From Lachnospiraceae bacterium (GTDB lineage: Bacteria; Bacillota; Clostridia; Lachnospirales; Lachnospiraceae): a stretch of DNA of 17,627 bases. The stretch lies in assembly GCA_009774535.1 (NCBI GenBank), contig VSNY01000076.1, positions 1-17,627 on the forward strand, in the 5' to 3' direction. This document shows, piece after piece, positions 13,880-17,627 of this stretch (position 1 is the first letter of the stretch; every line of letters starts with the position of its first letter). Under the pieces are notes generated by a model. It saw only the letters and a list, made by a program, of their open reading frames with translations. It did no database searches and was not told the DNA's origin. Both the position numbers and the translations under genes were made by a program.

Positions 13880-14959
13880 TTATTCTGCTTTTAAATTTAA
13901 TTTCTGTTCCATCCGGCGCATTTCTTCAAATTCGCCCATATCTAAAAAAGAATCCTCACTAATCGGATACATGCCAACCTGCATTCCCTGCTTTAATAAA
14001 TCATCCGCCAGATCTGTCATATGATAAAACGTATCTTTTGGAATACAATCTAATAATTCCGGATTCAGAATATACATGCCAGTATTTACAAAATACGACA
14101 TCTTCGGCTTTTCTTCCATGGAATTGACAATCGCATTTTCCTTTGCATGAATGACCCCATACGGCACCACAATATTTTTCAGCGCTGTTACAATCGTCAT
14201 CATATTTCCGGACTTGCAGTGATGCCTGTAAATATCTGCATAATCAGCGTCAATCAGGATATCGCAATTCGTCACGATAAACGGCCTGCCAAATTCTATT
14301 TCGATCAGCTTCAGGCTGCCCGCCGTCCCCAGCGGCCGTGTCTCTTCTACATAATCCATCTGATAATTGGTCATTAAATCTGCAAAGTAGGACTTAATCA
14401 TCATTTTGCGGTAATTCAATGTCGCGATAAAATGTTTTACGCCATAATCGCAAAACCGTCCGATAATACGCTCCATAATCGGAACATCTCCAATTGGAAT
14501 CAGCGGTTTGGGCAAAACCTTTGTATAAGGATACAAACGCGTCCCCTTACCGCCTGCCATTATAACGACGTCTACATCCTTCAGCAGATGTTTTGCGAGA
14601 ATTGGTATCTGTACACTGCCGCTTCCATCCCTGATTACAATATCGACTACTTTACCAGCCGGATTTAATACGGGCAGAACATTGATCTGCATCCGTTCCA
14701 TATATTCTGATGCTGTGTGGATTTCCTTTAGACATATATATTTGGGAGATTTGTTCATCATCTCCGATATACGCTGCTGGAGATTCGCTGTTTTGATGAT
14801 CCATCGGCGGATATCACCGTCTGTGACTACTCCTTCAAGCCTGCATTCCTCATTTACGATAAATAAGATCCCTTTTGCATTCGCATCAATTTTCTGCATG
14901 GCTTCCACAACAGTAATATTTCCTGCTGATAAAAAACCTTTTAACTGCTCGCTATTCAT
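13880..14959 (-). CDS. CBS-domain sugar nucleotidyltransferase (PtmE-like)
   Basis: A 359-residue enzyme. An N-terminal CBS pair (about 10-115; LEGVVTDGDIRR is a typical CBS closing motif) precedes a nucleotidyltransferase domain. That domain's signature is MAGGKGTRLYPYT, then PKPLIPIGD (134-158), followed by TRPLGTAGSL and FIVTNCDIL (the metal-binding Asp). This fusion is the PtmE type, which in Campylobacter makes GDP-glucosamine for legionaminic acid. The substrate here is inferred. The start at 14959 has GGGAGG about 10 bases upstream. An ATG at 15001 is in frame but lies within the repeat leader and is less likely. Three copies of a 20-bp repeat precede the gene. The CBS pair suggests allosteric control by adenine nucleotides. 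Confidence 0.85.
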   Translation of the reverse strand: MNSEQLKGFLSAGNITVVEAMQKIDANAKGILFIVNEECRLEGVVTDGDIRRWIIKTANLQQRISEMMNKSPKYICLKEIHTASEYMERMQINVLPVLNPAGKVVDIVIRDGSGSVQIPILAKHLLKDVDVVIMAGGKGTRLYPYTKVLPKPLIPIGDVPIMERIIGRFCDYGVKHFIATLNYRKMMIKSYFADLMTNYQMDYVEETRPLGTAGSLKLIEIEFGRPFIVTNCDILIDADYADIYRHHCKSGNMMTIVTALKNIVVPYGVIHAKENAIVNSMEEKPKMSYFVNTGMYILNPELLDCIPKDTFYHMTDLADDLLKQGMQVGMYPISEDSFLDMGEFEEMRRMEQKLNLKAE

Positions 14960-14970
14960 TTCTCCATTGT

Positions 14971-15081
14971 CCTCCCTGACTTCCTTCGCTAAACAGGGCA
15001 TTCACAATCCCCGCAGTCTTCCTGACTTCCTTCGCTGTATAGAGAATACGAAAAATTCCCTATCGTCTTCCTGACTTATCT
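14971..15081 (-). repeat. Triple leader repeat before the nucleotidyltransferase gene
   Basis: On the minus strand AGCGAAGGAAGTCAGGAAGA occurs at 15036-15017. A copy with two changes is at 14990-14971 and a partial copy starts at 15066, with steps of 46 and 49 bp. Each copy carries purine-rich Shine-Dalgarno-like words, and the last supplies the real ribosome site. A hairpin (ATAGAGAAT / ATTCCCTAT, 15039-15063) lies between copies two and three. Ribosome stand-by sites, a protein-binding array or slippage-prone repeats are possible. Confidence 0.6.
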
Positions 15082-15248
15082 TTTTGTTCTGTTTATTCTT
15101 ATTTGTAACTATAATTTTCCGCAGTTATTTTAACTTCTATTTCTTTCCATTGCTTTCATTTCGTTGTTATGGCCTGTAACGCTTTTATTTCTTCCAAATG
15201 TTATTTTCTGCCAGCTGTTATCCTTTCAATTTCTCAAATTACAGCAGT

Positions 15249-16430
15249 TTATTTATGCATATCCGTTATCGTCTGCATCACTTCTTTTGCCACATACCGG
15301 ATTTCATCCTCCGTAATCTGCGTACTGCAAGGAAGATTTAAAATACGTCCACTATAATACTGTGCCTGTTCCATCTGATAAGCAATTGCCTGCTGATAAG
15401 GTTTTTGTTCATGGATCAGCCCCCAGATTGGCCGCGTCTGTATGCCTTTCTCCTGCAAACGACTGATCAGATCAAACAGATCCCCTTTCAGATTTCCCAT
15501 CTCAATATCCAGTGAATAAAACCACTTATTTGCGCTTGTCCCTTTCCGGAACGACAGCAGCTGTCCCAGAGAAAAGCCCTCAAACAATTCCTGATAGAGC
15601 TGATAATTTCGCTGCTTTCTTTGTATAAACTCAGGCAATTCTTCCATCTGCGCCACGCCAAGAGCCGCCTGCAGATTTGTCATCCGATAATTATATCCCA
15701 CCTCATGATGAATATAATTATGCGGATCATCTTTCGCCTGCGTAGACAAATACCGCAAATGTTCAACATCCTCCGCTTTCCGAGCAGTTACAGCGCCGCC
15801 GCCGCCCGTCGTAATAATTTTATTGCCGTTAAAAGAAAACGCTCCAAAATCGCCAATCGCGCCCGCATATTTTCCAGCGTATCTGCCCTCTGTATATTTC
15901 GTGCCAAGCGCCTCCGTTGCATCCTCAATTACCAGCAAGCCATATGTATCCGCAATCTGCATAATCGCTTCGAGATCTGCCAGATTGCCGAAGACATGTA
16001 CTACGATCAGTGCTTTTATTCGTCTTCCTGTATCTTTATGCACAAGCCCATCGTCTGTCCTGATACATTCTTCCCGGCAAAACCGCTCCAGTTTCACCGG
16101 GTCCATACACAAGCTGTCATCACAATCCATAAAAACCGGGTCTGCAAACTGATATTTAACCGGATTGACTGCCGCAATAAAGGTCAGTGTTGGTACAATT
16201 ACCAAATCCCCCGGCTGAACACCGCATTCAACCAAAGATAAATGAAGCGCTGCCGTACCGCTTTGGCAGGCTGCTGTCTGTTCCGTATGCAAAAAATCGG
16301 ACATCCGCCCTTCCAGTTCCCGGATATAAGCGCCGCCTGTAGAAACCCAGCCCTGGCTGAGTGCGTCATTGACATATTTAGCTTCGTTGCCTTCAAAATT
16401 CGGAATGGATAATGGTATCATCGTATTCAT
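15249..16430 (-). CDS. legC: LegC-like PLP-dependent sugar aminotransferase
   Basis: A 393-residue DegT/DnrJ/EryC1-family aminotransferase. The opening PLSIPNFEGNEAKYVNDALS-GWVSTGG matches the LegC family, which aminates the 4-keto sugar made by LegB using glutamate. PLP-site features are SGTAAL (57-62), the IEDATEA strand (168-174) and the Schiff-base lysine in FNGNKIITTGGGG (K204). GYNYRMTNLQAALGVAQ follows. The length is normal for the family. GGAGG lies 7 bases before the start. It follows the LegB-like gene by 54 bp. A 289-bp repeat-bearing gap separates it from the nucleotidyltransferase. The symbol is assigned by family resemblance and by pairing with the LegB-like gene. Confidence 0.88.
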   Translation of the reverse strand: MNTMIPLSIPNFEGNEAKYVNDALSQGWVSTGGAYIRELEGRMSDFLHTEQTAACQSGTAALHLSLVECGVQPGDLVIVPTLTFIAAVNPVKYQFADPVFMDCDDSLCMDPVKLERFCREECIRTDDGLVHKDTGRRIKALIVVHVFGNLADLEAIMQIADTYGLLVIEDATEALGTKYTEGRYAGKYAGAIGDFGAFSFNGNKIITTGGGGAVTARKAEDVEHLRYLSTQAKDDPHNYIHHEVGYNYRMTNLQAALGVAQMEELPEFIQRKQRNYQLYQELFEGFSLGQLLSFRKGTSANKWFYSLDIEMGNLKGDLFDLISRLQEKGIQTRPIWGLIHEQKPYQQAIAYQMEQAQYYSGRILNLPCSTQITEDEIRYVAKEVMQTITDMHK

Positions 16431-16484
16431 TGATCAGCCTCCTGCTGCACTTTGTTCTTTCATTATATTTCGGACAAGTCCAAG

Positions 16485-17465
16485 CTAAATATTATAGATA
16501 TCTGTTTTATAATGATCCATATGTTCCCTAAGCCATGTAATCGTTTCCTGAATACCCTGAGCGAATGTATACTGCTGTTTCCATTCTGTCAGCGCTATTA
16601 TTTTCTCATTGGAACCAAGCAGGCGATTGACTTCGCTTTTCTCCGGGCGCAGGCGCTGTTCTTCACATATAATTTTGGCCTTCGGGTTAATCTGAGAAAT
16701 AATCTCATGCGCCAAATCGCCAATAGAAATCTCCTGCTGCGTTGCAATATTGATTTCCTCACCAATGGTCTGATCTGATTCTGCAATAGCAATAAAGCCC
16801 GCTGCAGTGTCTTTTACATAATTGAAGTCTCTGGTCGGCGTCAGAGAGCCCAATTTAATCTCCTCTTTACCCGCCAGCAGCTGCGTAATAATCGTCGGGA
16901 TCACTGCCCTGGCTGACTGTCTTGGGCCATAAGTGTTGAACGGCCGCACGATAGATACCGGAAGCTCAAAGCTGCGGTAAAAACTCTCCGCCAGCCGGTC
17001 GGCTCCGATTTTAGTAGCAGAATACGGGGACTGGCCCTGGAATGGATGATGTTCATCAATTGGGACATATTGTGCGGTACCATAGACTTCTGACGTAGAT
17101 GTTACAAGTACACGCTGCAGATCCAGGTCTCTGGCAGCCTGCAGCACATTTAAAGTGCCTTTGATATTCGTATCCACATAGGAATCCGGGGAATGGTAGC
17201 TGAATGGGATGGCAATAAGAGCTGCCAGATGAAAAACCGCATCTGTACCTTTTAAGGCTGTGCGGACACCATTAGGATCGCGGATATCTCCGGTGAATAC
17301 TTCGATCTGATCCAGCTTTTCTTTCGCAAGCGTGTCCAGCCAGCCCCAGGTGTTAAAGGAATTGTAGTAGGCAAACGCCTTTACTTCGTAGCCTTTTTCC
17401 AGGAGGCTTTCAGTGAGGTGGCTGCCGATGAAGCCGTCGGCTCCGGTTACTAATACTTTTTTCAT
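16485..17465 (-). CDS. legB: LegB-like NAD-dependent nucleotide-sugar 4,6-dehydratase
   Basis: A 326-residue extended short-chain dehydrogenase. The nucleotide-binding motif GADGFIG (G8, G11, G14) opens the protein. The family mark YYNSFNTWGWLD follows (33-44), then the TSTSEVYG strand (122-129), the catalytic Y148-x3-K152 (PYSATKIGAD), VRPFNTYGPRQ and TRDFNYVKDTA. The YNSFNTWGWLD element and the LegC-type neighbour point to a LegB-type dehydratase, the first committed step of legionaminic acid synthesis (4,6-dehydration of a nucleotide-activated N-acetylglucosamine). GAGGAG precedes the start by 10 bases. It is the first gene in the window of the leftward operon. The NeuB- and NeuC-like enzymes needed to finish the pathway are not here. 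Confidence 0.88.
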   Translation of the reverse strand: MKKVLVTGADGFIGSHLTESLLEKGYEVKAFAYYNSFNTWGWLDTLAKEKLDQIEVFTGDIRDPNGVRTALKGTDAVFHLAALIAIPFSYHSPDSYVDTNIKGTLNVLQAARDLDLQRVLVTSTSEVYGTAQYVPIDEHHPFQGQSPYSATKIGADRLAESFYRSFELPVSIVRPFNTYGPRQSARAVIPTIITQLLAGKEEIKLGSLTPTRDFNYVKDTAAGFIAIAESDQTIGEEINIATQQEISIGDLAHEIISQINPKAKIICEEQRLRPEKSEVNRLLGSNEKIIALTEWKQQYTFAQGIQETITWLREHMDHYKTDIYNI

Positions 17466-17541
17466 GGGAAAATGTCTCCTCTTTTTTATTTTTATATTTT
17501 CTTATACTATAACATGTTTCCTGAATACTGCATACTGTTTT

Positions 17542-17569
17542 TTATCCGATTACAGAGATTTCGCTTTTA
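17542..17569 (-). promoter_or_regulatory. Candidate Sigma-28/SigD promoter of the sugar operon
   Basis: On the minus strand, TAAA (17569-17566), 16 bp, then TCGGATAA (17549-17542) resembles the motility sigma-factor pattern TAAA-N14-16-GCCGATAA, 10 of 12 positions. It lies about 77 nt upstream of the LegB-like start. A competing SigA-like TATAGT lies downstream near 17505 without a good -35 box. Motility control would fit flagellin glycosylation. Confidence 0.35.
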
Positions 17570-17627
17570 GTATTTATATTTATTCAATTATAGATTTTTA
17601 AAGAATAGGGATAAAAAGAAGAATGCC

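Overview
The window looks like a chromosomal accessory region of a flagellated, Gram-positive Clostridia-type bacterium, most likely a gut Lachnospiraceae. This rests on the AT-leaning composition, strong GGAGG-type ribosome sites, SigA-like promoters, CgeB-type glycosyltransferases, short Lachnospiraceae-style flagellin and a legionaminic-acid-type sugar gene set. No rRNA, tRNA, CRISPR array, transposase or integrase was seen.

Layout, left to right. (1) 1-859: gene-poor, AT-rich DNA with a 180-bp MITE-like element (253-432), a two-copy tandem repeat (520-615) and a promoter overlapped by a palindrome. It leads into a small XRE-family regulator (860-1288). (2) 1445-7047, minus strand: one likely transcription unit, read right to left. 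It begins with a protein of unrecognised family (6280-7047), then two P-loop ATPases of the BrxC/BrxD (DUF2791-like) type (5129-6268 and 3946-5136, overlapping by 8 nt), then two CgeB-like glycosyltransferases (2745-3926 and 1445-2632). (3) 7048-7320: a divergent promoter region with a perfect inverted repeat placed at both promoters. (4) 7321-8892, plus strand: an XPB-like superfamily II helicase. (5) 9014-9790: a short flagellin with its own SigA promoter. (6) 10227-11423: a third CgeB-like glycosyltransferase, followed by a second MITE-like copy (11487-11647). (7) 17465-11681, minus strand: a nucleotide-sugar operon, LegB-like dehydratase, LegC-like aminotransferase, CBS-nucleotidyltransferase (PtmE-like), a protein with a flagellin C-terminal domain but no flagellin N-terminus, a GmhB-like HAD phosphatase and a small helical protein.

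Two stories are interleaved. The outer one is a flagellin glycosylation island: the right-hand operon makes part of an activated legionaminic/nonulosonic-type sugar, and the CgeB-like enzymes probably put sugars on flagellin. The inner one, 3946-8892, is a compact four-gene module: two BrxC/D-family ATPases, an unknown protein and an XPB-like helicase. It resembles parts of BREX type 2 (BrxD plus a helicase) but no PglX methylase, PglZ phosphatase or PglW kinase is present. It is the best candidate here for an under-described DNA-transaction or anti-phage system. The two MITE-like repeats lie in direct orientation and bracket the regulator, the module, the flagellin and all three glycosyltransferases (about 11.2 kb), so the block could be excised or duplicated by recombination.

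Functions are read from motifs and family memory, without database searches. Promoter, operator and hairpin calls are by eye.
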